NCBI GenBank assembly: GCA_015179125.1
Contig: WHVA01000213.1
Location: 115,353 to 179,352, forward strand
Length of the DNA stretch: 64,000 bases
From: Gautieria morchelliformis
Taxonomy: Eukaryota > Basidiomycota > Agaricomycetes > Gomphales > Gomphaceae
Direction of reading: 5' to 3'
Shown here: positions 1 to 9,805 of the stretch, piece after piece
Position numbering within the stretch: position 1 is the first letter of the stretch
How the letters are laid out: every line of letters begins with the position of its first letter
Notes under the pieces: generated by a model
What the model was told of the DNA's origin: nothing
What the model saw: the letters and a program-made list of their open reading frames with translations, nothing else
The model's database searches: none
Program-made: the position numbers and the translations under genes

Positions 1-67
1 TCAGGACTCAGAATACTCCAGCTCAAGTCGAAAGAGCTCAAGGACAAACACCACTGATGAAACAACG

Positions 68-589
68 GTGACTGTGCAGCTGAACAATCAGCTACACGAA
101 GCAACCCAACCCATCGGCCACGCTGATGCGAGGAACGAGCAGATAGGCCGTGAGCTGGAGAAGGTGGCAGATGGGATTGCTGGCATAGTCACGATGACAC
201 ACAGACTAGCCAGGTCACTTGCGGGCCTGCAAGCATCACTGGCTGAATCCCGCACGGACGTGCGCCAGAGCAACACAGAAATTGCCGGCGCTACAAGCCC
301 TTGAAGACAAGAACAAGCGTCGCCACCACCGAACATCCCATCCGTGCAGGACATATGGTTCAGGAATGAATCGAGAAACCGCGAGACCAACATGGCCCCA
401 GAGAGGGATGGCAAAACCATCCAACAGGCAGTCTGTGAACAGGTGGCCTTGGAGGTCGACTCTGAGGACACGGCCACGAGCCTGGAACTCGAAGTCGAGC
501 ACTGGCAACGGAAAGAGGCGCAAGCTGCCTGTCGCTATATGCGTGCCCTGGAGCTGCGCAGGCAGCATGCCAAAGAGGTGGTGACTTGA
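68..589 (+). pseudogene. G1 gag N-terminal region, frames broken
   Basis: Two open segments, 68-304 and 344-589 (different frames), precede the recognisable gag of gypsy copy G1. The first is polar and rich in Gln, Glu, Arg and Ala with a helical, coiled-coil-like pattern (NEQIGRELEKVADG near codons 23-36). The second is also helical and charged. Fungal gypsy Gag proteins often begin with such a self-association segment, so I read this as the start of Gag broken by frameshifts. The 5' LTR lies outside the window. Function is inferred from position only; no diagnostic motif is present. Confidence 0.4.
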
Positions 590-793
590 GCGCAGACCAC
601 CCAGCTGCTGAACGAGCAGCAGGAGCGTGTCGTTCAGGAGGCCAGACAAGCATGTTCTGCTCTCTTGAGCAGACTATGAGTCCAGAATGTGGGATTGACA
701 GGGGACACCTGACATCAATCCCCATGAAGCAGTGAGCAGTTAGAAACTGCCCCACCACGTGCTGCTGTACAGCCACGCGAAAGGTCTTTTGCC

Positions 794-2050
794 TTGACCT
801 TCAGTCAAGGCATCCTGGACCAAATTGAAGGCCCACAGGAGCCATATGACAGCGTCACATGGATGATCCGTGTAGCGCTTGCAGACGCTGCAGACACGGA
901 CCCTGAAAAGTCCGTGCTCGCGAAAGCTGGCATAAAGCTGGCACACCCCGAGCCATACGCCGGAGGTTCGGACCTCGAAGAATTCGAGGGGTTCGTAGCG
1001 GGCATCTTGAGGTGGCTCAAGATGAACTGCCTACTAGGGCCAACCACCATGCAGATGCAGGTGGATTACCTGGGCACTCACCTAACCGGCAAAGCCCAAG
1101 AATGGTTTGTTCAAAACGTTGAGCGTTTCGATCGTCAGGTCCATGAATGGACCTTGGAAATGGCTATGCAAGGGCTGCAGAAGAGATTCATGCACACCCT
1201 CACATATCACCACGCGTTGAACAAATTTGACACTGTCGTGCAAGGCACGAAGACCATTCAGGAAATACTGAATGAGCTCACGAAGTACTTGGCCTGGATG
1301 ATACAGCCGCCTGATGAATACACACCCCGTAGACGGTTCGTGTCAGCATTGTGCGATACATTGCGCAATGAAGTCCTGAAGAAAGGCTACAATGCCAAAT
1401 TCAGCTTGATCGAGCAGCTCTTTGAAGCTGCCTGAATGATTGAGGAGGCATCCCGGTACAACCAAGGCATGCGTCGGGCAGAAACCGCAGCCGCAATGGC
1501 CATCACGTCACAGCTTGTGACGAGCAAGCTAACTGCACAGTCAGGCTTTAAAAAGCCCACTGCATTCCAGGCAAACAATGCCTTCTGCCAACCCATGGCA
1601 ACAAAGCCGCCACAAACAGGTTGTCCGCCTGAGGCGTTGGGAAACTCAGCAAAGCCGAGATACCCACAAAAGCCATCCGGCCGCCCTCCAGATAGGCCGC
1701 AAAATTCCCATAGCAGCGCAAGCTGCTTTGAATGCGGCCAGGCAGGCCACATTAAGGCGAATTGCCTGCGCCTGAGGCCAAAAGTGCGGCCAGCGGCTGT
1801 ACAGCAGGACGACGATGAGGGTCTGGAGGGTCCCATTGATACCTCTCTTCAAGAGGTCGAAGAGGGGGAGGGTGACCCTCAGGAAACTGCGGATCAAGAA
1901 GGAAATGGTGAGCCAGCAGAAGCCTGGGAGCCTGAACCATCCCAATACTACGATTGGGATGAAGACATGGCAGACAACCAGACTGCCTACAGATCCAGCG
2001 CGATTAGAATCGCGCAGGTAGATGAGACAGCCAAAGTCATGGCTGCTTGA
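794..2050 (+). pseudogene. gag: G1 Ty3/gypsy gag with CCHC zinc knuckle, one internal stop
   Basis: One continuous frame of about 418 codons, interrupted only by TGA at 1433-1435. The N-terminal half has the layout of the retrotransposon_gag domain: AKEWFVQNVERF, then LQKRFMHTL, then the LNKFDTVVQGTKTIQE region. The C-terminal half carries a CX2CX4HX4C knuckle (CFECGQAGHIKANC, 1724-1765) and a long acidic tail. Gag would package element RNA into cytoplasmic particles. The TGA follows GCC and is probably a decayed codon; programmed readthrough is possible but unsupported. Protease follows in another frame. Confidence 0.8.
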
Positions 2051-2110
2051 ACGACGGCCCGAGATAAGGCGGCCAAACCGATGTATCATCATCGGACCAA
2101 ACACCGCACA

Positions 2111-2592
2111 TGACTGGTAGGGCTGTGCTGCGAAAACTGTACCCTGTCAGGGTACTGGGAAATTGGTGGCACAAAGGCCCACTGTCTACTAGACAGTGGG
2201 AGTGAAGGGGTACTGCTATCCCCCCAATTCAATCGTGCCACTGGCATTAAGACATTTGCCTTGGAACAGCCAATTGCCCTGCAATTGGTGTGCATCGGTA
2301 GTCGATCAATGATCAACTACGGGACAAACACGACCATTAGATTTGGTCGCGAAACAGTCGAAGAATACTTCAATGTGGTGAATGTCAAGTACTACGACAT
2401 TATTTGGGGACTCCATGCCTAAGGAAACTAGGGGTGACCCTGGACTTTGCCAGTCCAGGGACAATCCATGTGGGGAATGAAACCATCCCTACAGGAAAAG
2501 TAAGCTTCGACAACGAAAAGTCGTCAAAGAATGGCATGGGCCCAAAGGTGAGTAGAATCACCTCGGGGCTCATACCCCCCCTGGCCAATTGA
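2111..2592 (+). pseudogene. G1 aspartic protease, frameshifted, leading into deleted RT
   Basis: The frame from about 2111 encodes a retropepsin-like domain with the active site LLDSGSEG (GAC-AGT-GGG at 2192-2200) and a C-terminal hydrophobic strand (YYDIIWGLHA near 2391-2420). The frame then shifts and continues as LRKLGVTLDFASPG and VGNETIPTG, the linker that normally leads into RT. It would process Gag-Pol. A perfect 23-bp inverted repeat lies exactly on the catalytic codons. The reading frame stops at 2590 and no RT palm follows, so the polyprotein is dead. Confidence 0.75.
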
Positions 2593-2598
2593 AGCCAG

Positions 2599-2651
2599 GA
2601 GGATGAGTCTCGCAACTCATCCTCACCCTCTCCCTACACCCGTAGGGAGAG
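2599..2651 (+). repeat. Twin 10-bp-stem hairpins at the RT deletion point
   Basis: Two perfect hairpins sit back to back: GAGGATGAGT/ACTCATCCTC (2599-2608 and 2615-2624, loop CTCGCA) and CTCTCCCTAC/GTAGGGAGAG (2628-2637 and 2642-2651, loop ACCC). They lie exactly where sequence corresponding to the RT fingers and palm is missing. Confidence 0.85.
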
Positions 2652-2701
2652 ACGCTGTCATCTCACGATGAAGGCACTAGAAAAAAGGAAAAAGCCGCCG
2701 A

Positions 2702-5010
2702 GTGCCGGGGGTCCAAACAGACGAGGTGGACCTCTACTCCATCCGAATGGAGTGTCTCGGCCATATGATCGATGGCCGAGGGGTACATGCCGACGAGGAC
2801 AAGATGCAACGCATCCGGGAGTGGCGCAGGCCACGGACGTTCAACGACGTCCAGCGTTTCCTCGGGCTGGTACAGTATCTGGCACACTACATGCCGGATG
2901 TTAGCGCATATACCACCCCACTATCGGGCTGTGCGCGTAATAACCGTCCATTCGAATGGACACCACTACTCGACAAATGCTGGCAAAGCATTAAGGCATT
3001 GGCCTGTAAGGCCCCGATCCTGCGTCCAGTAGACGCAAGGTGCCCAGAGCCGATCTGGGTGATCACCGACGGATCAAAAGCCGGCATCAGTGCGGTCTAC
3101 GGCCAAGGTCCTGACTGGAAAACTTGTCAACCAGCCGGCTTCTTGTCAAATAAGTTCAGCGTTGCTCAACAACACTACCGGACTCACGAGCATGAGACGA
3201 TCGCGGTGCTCGAGGCTCTCATGAAATGGGAGGACAAATTGCTGGGGCGAAGGTTCACCCTCATCACAGACCACAAAGGGCTCGAGTACTTCAAGACCCA
3301 GAAGAGCCTATCTGACCAACAGGTCAGATGGTGGGAGTTTCTATCCCGGTTCAATTTCAACACCGTTCATGTTGACGGTGTAGAGAACAAGGTAGCGGAC
3401 TGCCTGTCGCGCTACTACGAGAGCGACACGAGTGATGACAATCACCCGGACCATGTCTTCGTGAACGTGGATGCGCGTTTGGACCCGGATGGCGAGTTAT
3501 TGCCCACCGACCGGTATGTCGAGTTGCGAACAGCAGTGACAAGACGCTCTAAATGCCTCGCTGAGAAGACAGAGGCGAGAGTAACGGAAGCCGCCGCATT
3601 AAACGAGGGCTCGCCAGAGCCTGCAAACGTCGCCGCGTCCCGCGATGACGATGATGACGTCAGAGCCATCGCCGCAGGAAATGACGGCGCGCCCCTACGC
3701 CGGGTCGTTGAGCAAGGCGTAGACCTGTCGAAGGTCCTACGAGACATGTACCACAGGGACACCATGTTCACAAAGATCATGGTGCACCCGGACGCGCACC
3801 CGAGATTCGGGATCCAGGACGGGCTGATCTGGACTAAGAATCAGCTCAAAAGAGATGTCATTGCCATCCCCTGCTCTGTTCTTCAAGGGGCAAGGAAGCT
3901 GATCGAAATTATCATCGATTGGGCACATCAGATAGTTGGCCACTATGGCGATCTGAAGACTTCGAACTACGTTCGAAGAGCATATTGGTGGCCGGGCATG
4001 AGCCCAGACATAGAAGCGTTCTGCACATCGTGCGCAAGGTGTCAGATGACGAAAACCGGGCCACAACGGCCCAAAGGCCTACAACACAGCCTACCCATTC
4101 CAGATAGGCCATGGCAGTCGATTGGCATCGACTTCATGGGGCCCCTGCCCAAATCCAACAACTGTGACTACCTGATGGTAGTCATCTACCGACTAACGTC
4201 GCTCATACACCTCGTACCAACCACGACGAGCGTGTCAGCCAAGGGAGTAGCCTGGCTGTTTCTGAAGGAGGTCATTCGACTCCACGGAGTTCCCGACTCC
4301 ATCGTCTCGGACAGAGACTCGAAGTTCACGTCGATCTTCTGGCGTGAACTACAAGGACTCATGGGGACTAAGCTCCTCACGTCAACTGCCTTCCATCCCC
4401 AAATGGATGGAGCCACCGAGTGGGCAAACCGCTCGATCGGCCAGATATTGCGCGCGGTCGTCAGAGACGATCAGAAGGATTGGGCATTGAAATGCCCAAT
4501 GGTAGAGGTCACCCTCAACCCCAACGTCAGCGCGACCACAGGGTTCACACCTTTCGAGCTGAACCGCGGCTATATGCCGCGGATAGACCTCCCCATAGCC
4601 GTGGACACCCGTTCAAGGGGGTAGCCCGGTTCGCACATCAGGCAAAATGGAACCTGATGGCTGCACACGATGCAATCATAGAGCATCGAGTGACGCAAAC
4701 GTTTCATGCAAACAAGAAACGTAGGGCGAGCGACAGGTACGCGGCCAACGACCGCGTCTACCTTTCGACACAACACCTAACTCTCCCGAAAGGAAGAGCC
4801 AGAAAGCTAGTCCCGTGGTACATTGGACCGTACCGCGTTGTCGAGGCTCACAACGACGCCTCGACGGTGACCCTCGATCTTCCCGACGAACTGAAAAGCC
4901 GTCGTATTTCACCGGTCTTCCATTCCAGCCTCGTACGGCGATACGAGGCTAACAACGATGAATTGTTCCCTTGTCGTGAGGCCAAGTCATTTTATGACTT
5001 CGGAGCAAAT
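2702..5010 (+). pseudogene. pol: G1 pol remnant: RT thumb, RNase H, integrase
   Basis: Open from 2702 to 4624, with continuation in another frame (about 4612-5010). Order: RT connection (RRPRTFNDVQRFLGLVQYLA), RNase H (WVITDGSKAGISAVYG, VLEALMKWEDKL, TDHKGLEYF, ADCLSRYYESD), integrase HHCC finger (IVGHYG, then CARCQMTKTG), catalytic core with D in GIDFMGPLP (GAC 4130-4132), D in VSDRDSKF and E in GATEWANRS, then a GPYRVVEAHNDASTVTLDL C-terminal domain. The RT palm with its YxDD motif is deleted, so the copy is non-autonomous. The frameshift near 4612 and the hAT insertion at 5011 split the C-terminus from its chromodomain. Confidence 0.88.
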
Positions 5011-5773
5011 CAGGGCTGTCCACGAGTCCAGGTTCCTGCAGGTGACTCGCAGTTCAACCTGCGATTTTAACCTGCAGATCCAACTCCCACAAGTCCAGGT
5101 GACCCGGCGCCTAAAAACCTGCCAAGTCCAGGTTTGGCCTTTGGAATTCCGCAGGTGACTTGCAGACCTGCAAGCCTTAAATGCCAAGAATTCATGTCAT
5201 TCAACTACTATTACCTCCTTCTGGAGTAGAGAAGTCAGTCATCTCAGGTATCTGCGAGTATGCCGGTTCCTCCACAATGGATTACAGGGTTGACTTCCTT
5301 GACTACTAGACAATTGAATAGAGACCTGAAGCACCGAAAAAAAAACACGAACCGGTAGAGAACTTGCAGCTCTCAGGTGATCTGCGAGTATGCCCGTTCC
5401 TCCACACTGATGTGGCGGCATTGCTGCCCACTGATTGACCTATGTAGGGCCATCAGTTGTGCAGACTTGTGAGTCCAAACAGACCATGTGACTCACTGTC
5501 TGTTCATATGATCTGCACCTGGCCAGGGACCTGGGCCATGTCTTTCCATGGAGGAGGGCCGTCCCCATGGGAGGAGACACATCATGCACTCGCATGGGGT
5601 GAGTCAGCTTGGAATAATCCGGCAAGTCACCGCAAGTCACCCGCAGGTTTAACCTGCGGGTCCAAGTCAACCTGCAGAAAAACTCAGGTCAAGTCCAGGT
5701 TCCACTTCTGGAAGCTGGCAAACCTGCGAGTCCAAGTCCAGGTAACCTGCAGGTTGACTCGTGGACAGCCCTA
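5011..5773. mobile_element. Non-autonomous hAT-type MITE with 8-bp TSD
   Basis: Flanked by a perfect 8-bp direct repeat GAGCAAAT (5003-5010 and 5774-5781). Termini are inverted: the left end starts CAGGGCTGTCCACGAGTC and the right end, reverse-complemented, starts TAGGGCTGTCCACGAGTC, matching the hAT terminal consensus YARNG. Subterminal DNA is packed with short motifs in both orientations (AAGTCCAGGT, AACCTGCAGG/AACCTGCGGG). Internally, about 33 bp is directly repeated (from 5243 and from 5372, around ATCTGCGAGTATGCC). No ORF resembles a transposase, so it must be mobilised in trans. It interrupts G1 between integrase and chromodomain; G2 has the uninterrupted reading at the homologous site. 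Confidence 0.9.
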
Positions 5774-5781
5774 GAGCAAAT

Positions 5782-5979
5782 GACGACGAGGAGTGGCTCG
5801 TCGACGAGATTATCGCACATTGATGGATAAACTCGACGGACCTGGAGCTCCAGGTCCGTTGGACCCTAGGCGACGTGACATGGGAACCCATGTCATCCTG
5901 CAAGGACCTTGAAGCCCTAGATAGCTCTCTAGAGCTTCAGGGGGTGGGCAAGCCATGCGTCCTCCCCAGACGCCGCTAG
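5782..5979 (+). pseudogene. G1 C-terminal chromodomain, separated by MITE
   Basis: Directly after the MITE target repeat, the frame reads EEWLVDEIIAH, stop, then WINSTDLELQVRWTLG, VTWEP and LEALDSSLELQG, ending TAG 5977-5979. This is the chromodomain pattern (E-W-x-V-x-x-I ... L-x-V-x-W-x-L-G ... T-W-E-P) found at the C-terminus of chromovirus integrases, where it steers insertion to modified histones. TGA 5821-5823 is CGA at the matching place in G2 (9676-9678), a CpG transition. A perfect 24-bp palindrome (5836-5859) and a 20-bp inverted repeat (5876-5895) lie within the coding sequence. Confidence 0.75.
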
Positions 5980-6028
5980 ACGCGTCCGTCACGTGCAGAC
6001 CACATGACGCGCCGGCCACGGCGCGGTT

Positions 6029-6099
6029 AAATTTTCGCCTCGGATCTTTCCGAGGGTGCATCGCTTCTTGGAAGCAACCACCATCATCTACCCACGAAG
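6029..6099 (+). promoter_or_regulatory. Putative leader/promoter of the G1 3' ORF
   Basis: Conserved with G2 although it lies between genes: a TTAAATTTT box, then the hairpin CCTCGGA/TCCGAGG (6038-6044 and 6049-6055), then GGGTGC and an A/C-rich stretch up to the ATG at 6100. In G2 the AT box reads TATAAATTTT. Conservation in a spacer suggests a promoter or leader; activity is inferred. Confidence 0.4.
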
Positions 6100-7203
6100 A
6101 TGATGCCCCCCAAAGATGGGATGGACGTTGATCCGTCAATGTCCACAACGCGAACAACGGCCCCGAGGCAGGGGGCCGCAGACATTCTACGTGCTCCAAT
6201 AGACCAGGAGCACTGGATGATCGTGGGATGGGAGGACGCCCTCGCCATCGTCCACCCAGACGATTGCGCAACATGCGCAGACTACGCCGCGCACCTTAGG
6301 GCCGCGACCGGCGCCAAAGAAACGCCACAGCTCACGCGTACATGCGAGATGATCGGCGTATTTAAACGCATCGAGCGCGAACAATGCACTCGCAATCCCA
6401 AAAGGGATTGTCTCCTGATAGCGGGTGGTACCCTGCACGATATCGCGGCCATCCTAAAGGGTTGAATACACAACCCTGAAGGAATCCCATCAGCCATCCG
6501 TGACAATGCGGATGGCACCTTCAACCTAGACGACATGGACGTCTGGATGTGGTTGAAGGCCCTTGCGCCCCGGGTCAAAGGGGTTGCATCACCTCTCAGG
6601 GCGAGGCTACTCAACCTATTCGGCTCGACAGACCAATGGTCGAGCCTCGTTGACGCCAGGGAAGTGCTGACGCCTCAGAGCACCACCCTGCGGCTCTCCA
6701 TCATGGGCCCATTCCCCATGGGGGGCCGAGCCAGCCCCAACATCCCCCTCGCCGAGATCACGAGATGGTTGGCCCGCTATGTGGGGGTCACTCGTGAGCG
6801 AGTGGCATGCATTGAACACTATGTTCAATGCAGCATCACTGGCGCAGCATTCAGTGCTGCCACTCGCGAGGGCCAACAAAAGGTCCTCGAGACCAGCCAT
6901 GTGAGGACTGCAGTGCCATGACCCCTCACTCACGCTCAGCTCGACCAAGAGCTGGCGCGCTTCTGGCCCCCTCCTCAGACTGAGGACCTGGCCGTTGAGG
7001 CCATGCTCCGCGAGGACGCTGGCCTCATCACCCAAGCGGATACCGCCGCTAGTGGTGAGGCCGACCAGCCTCACCCAATCACCACCGATGACGCGGAGGT
7101 GCCCCCAGAGGAGTCACGTGCTCCACCGGCCCCGTACGACAATGACGTCATCGTATTGGCCACTCTAGAGGGCTCCATTATGGATGACCTCTATGAGTTG
7201 TAG
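6100..7203 (+). pseudogene. G1 3' accessory ORF, unknown function
   Basis: A single frame of about 367 codons from ATG 6100 to TAG 7201-7203, broken by TGA 6463 and TGA 6919. Its start (DGMDVDPSMSTTR, then HWMIVGWEDALAIVHPD), middle (GIPSAIRDNADG, LKALAPRVKG) and end (GSIMDDLYEL) match the G2 3' ORF at about half the residues, but G1 lacks some 280 internal codons. No signal peptide, transmembrane segment or enzyme motif is visible, so an env role is unlikely despite the env-like position. It is protein-conserved between diverged copies, so it was probably functional. I do not recognise the family. Confidence 0.6.
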
Positions 7204-7236
7204 TTAACCCCTATAGTTGTATATAGAGGGGGAGGG

Positions 7237-7449
7237 TGTAAATAACCCGTGTATCTACATGTACATTAGTTATTACATAATCCCAGTGGGCCCCTTAGGG
7301 ACCCACTGTATAGTTTATGCGTGGGAACCGGCTAGCGGTCCCCATTGCATCTTACCCTTACACTGTCACTATGTAGCATCAGAATACCACACCTTGGTCA
7401 AGTTCTGTCGTGCTCTTGTAACTTAAGGCTTAAGATAGACATCTTTACA
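7237..7449 (+). repeat. LTR shared between G1 and G2
   Basis: Begins TGTAAATAAC directly after the purine-rich tract GGGGGAGGG (7228-7236) and ends TTTACA. The copy at 11847-12079 has the same start, internal order and end but is clearly diverged. It contains the inverted pair CAGTGGG/CCCACTG (7284-7290 and 7302-7308). The RT-thumb coding sequence of G2 begins within a few bases of its end, so gag, protease and RT of G2 are missing. Confidence 0.8.
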
Positions 7450-7452
7450 AAA

Positions 7453-9741
7453 ATGCAACACATCCGTGAGTGGAGGTGGCCTCACACGTTTAACGATGTG
7501 CAGAGAGTCCTCGCCCTCGTCCAATACCTGGCACACTACATGCCAGATGTCAGCGCATACACCACTCCCTTATCAGGATGTGTGCACAACAACTGTCCAT
7601 TTGAATGGACGCTGTTGCTGGACAAATGCTTCCACAGCATAAGGGCGCTGGCCTGCAAGGCCCCGATCCTGCACCCCATTGATGCATGGAACGCGGACCC
7701 GATATGGGTCATCACTGACGGTTCAAAGTCTGGTGTCAGTGCCGTCTACGGCCAGGGACCAGACTGGAGGACCTGTCGACCAGCTGGCTCCTTGTCAAAG
7801 AAGTTCAGTGTTGCACAGCAACACTACAGAACACACAAGCATGAAACCATTGCCGTGCTTGAAGCCCTCATGAAATGGGAGGACAAACTCCTAGGGAAAA
7901 AGTTCACCCTAGTCACAGACCACAAGAGTCTCGAGTACTTCGAGACCCAAAAGAACCTGTCTGGTAGACAGGTCCGGTGGTGGGTGTTCCTATCCTGCTT
8001 CAATTACAACACCATCCACGTTGATGGCATTGAGAACAAAGTAGTGGAATGCTTATCCTGCTACTATGAGAGCGATATGGGTGACGAGAAGCACCTGGAT
8101 CATGTCTTTGCCAACGCAGATGCACGACTAGACCCGGACGGTGAGCTAATGTCCACCGACCGATACATGGAGCTGCGTACAGCAGCTACAAGGCGATCAA
8201 CTCGCCTCACAGAGAAAACAGAGCTGCGAATATTAGAAGCAGCGGCTATGAATGAAGGCTCTGTCAAGGAGCCTTGCCACGACACGTCATTGCCAGACAA
8301 CGACAACGACAACGACATCCACGTCATTGCCGCAAGCAATGACGGAGCTTCCCTATGCGTAAGCATAGAAGAAAACTTGGACCTGCCAAAGGTCCTACAT
8401 GACTCCTGCCATAAGGAGCCCATGTTTGTGAAGATCATGGTGAACACGGATGCACACCCAAGATTCGGCATCTGGGATGGGCTGATTTGGATGAAGAATC
8501 AGCTCAAGAGGGATGTCATAGCCATCCCTTGGAACGTGTTTCAAGGGGGAAGGAGGCTGATCGAGATCATAATCGATCACACCCACCAGACAATTGGCCA
8601 CTACGGTCAACTGAAAACTTCGAACTACATTCGAAGAACATACTGGTGGCCCAGTATGGCCTCGGACATCGAGGCATTCTGCACTTCATGCACAAAGTGT
8701 CAGACTACCAAGACAGGCACGCAGCGGCCTGCAGGGCTACTACATAGCCTGCCCATACCCGATAGACCATGGCAATCTATTGGGATCAACTTCATGGGCC
8801 CATTGCCAAAGTCGAATGGCTGTGATTACCTCATGGTAATCATAGATAGACTCAGGTCTCACGTACACCTTGTCCCGACAACAACGAGTGTGACAGCCAA
8901 AGAAATAGCCTGGCTATTCCTGAAGGAGGTCATAAGACTTCATGGAGTCCCAGACTCCATAGTCTTGGATCGAGACTCGAAGTTCATGTCCATATTATGG
9001 AGTGAGCTCTGACGACTCATGGGGACGAAACTCCTCATGTCCACCGCGCTCCATCCTCAAACGGATGGTGTGGTGGAACGGGAAAACCATTCAATGGGCC
9101 AGGTCATTCTATCAGTCGTCAACAACGACCAAAAGGACTGGGCCAACAAGTGCCCAATGGTCGAAGTTGCATTAAACAGCAATGTCAGCTCGATGACAGG
9201 GTTTGCACCCTTCGAGCTGAACCACGGATATATGCCGTGGATTGACCTACCAATGGCCACGGACACTCCCTTTAAGGGAGTGATGAAATTCACACATCAG
9301 GCTCAATGGAACCTGATGGCAGCACATGATGCCATCATAGAGCACCGCGTGACACAGACGTTTCACGCTAATAAGAAACATCACGAAGTGGCCATGTATG
9401 TGGTGGGAAACCGCGTCTACCTGTCAACACAAAACCTGACCCTGCCAAAAGGGAGGGCCAGGAAGCTAATACCGCGATATATAGGACCATATCGTGTGAA
9501 GGAGGCCCACAATGACACCTCAATGTGAACCATCACACCGATGTTTCATACCAACCTCATATGAATGTATGTGGCGAACAATGAGGATCTATTCCCTCGT
9601 CGAGAAGCAAAGTCATTTTATGACTTTGGGGAGAATGAAGAGGAAGAGTGGCTCGTTGACGAGATCTTATCCCATCGATGGATAAACTCGAAGGACCTAG
9701 AGTTCCAAATCAGGTGGATTCTAGGAGCCACGGCGCTATAA
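7453..9741 (+). pseudogene. pol: G2 pol remnant: RNase H, integrase, truncated chromodomain
   Basis: One frame runs from the LTR junction to TAA 9739-9741 with stops at 9010, 9526 and shortly after. Order matches G1: MQHIREWRWPHTFND (RT connection), RNase H (WVITDGSKSGVSAVYG), integrase HHCC finger (CTKCQTTKTG), core, then a chromodomain start (EEEWLVDEILSHRW) cut short after WILGA. The first catalytic Asp of integrase is Asn (GINFMGPLP, AAC 8788-8790; GAC in G1), a CpG to CpA change that alone would kill the enzyme. Gag, protease and RT are absent. Perfect inverted repeats are frequent throughout. Confidence 0.85.
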
Positions 9742-9766
9742 ATTTTCACCTCGGATCTCTCCGAGG
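9737..9766 (+). promoter_or_regulatory. TATA box and hairpin before the G2 3' ORF
   Basis: TATAAAT at 9737-9743 overlaps the pol stop. It is followed by the hairpin CCTCGGA/TCCGAGG (9749-9755 and 9760-9766), also present in G1. The ORF start is about 40 bases downstream. This suggests that the accessory ORF has its own transcript; no transcript data are available. Confidence 0.45.
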
Positions 9767-9805
9767 GTGCTTCACTTCTTAAGAAGCAACCACCACCATC
9801 ATCTA

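Noticed and set aside
1433-1435. Programmed stop-codon readthrough in G1 gag
   Set aside because: No readthrough context or downstream structure stands out, and similar TGA stops occur all over the decayed copies.
5011-5773. Regularly recurring short motifs resembling a CRISPR-like or satellite array
   Set aside because: The motifs occur in both orientations with irregular spacing, and the block has inverted tips and an 8-bp target duplication, so it is a hAT-type MITE.
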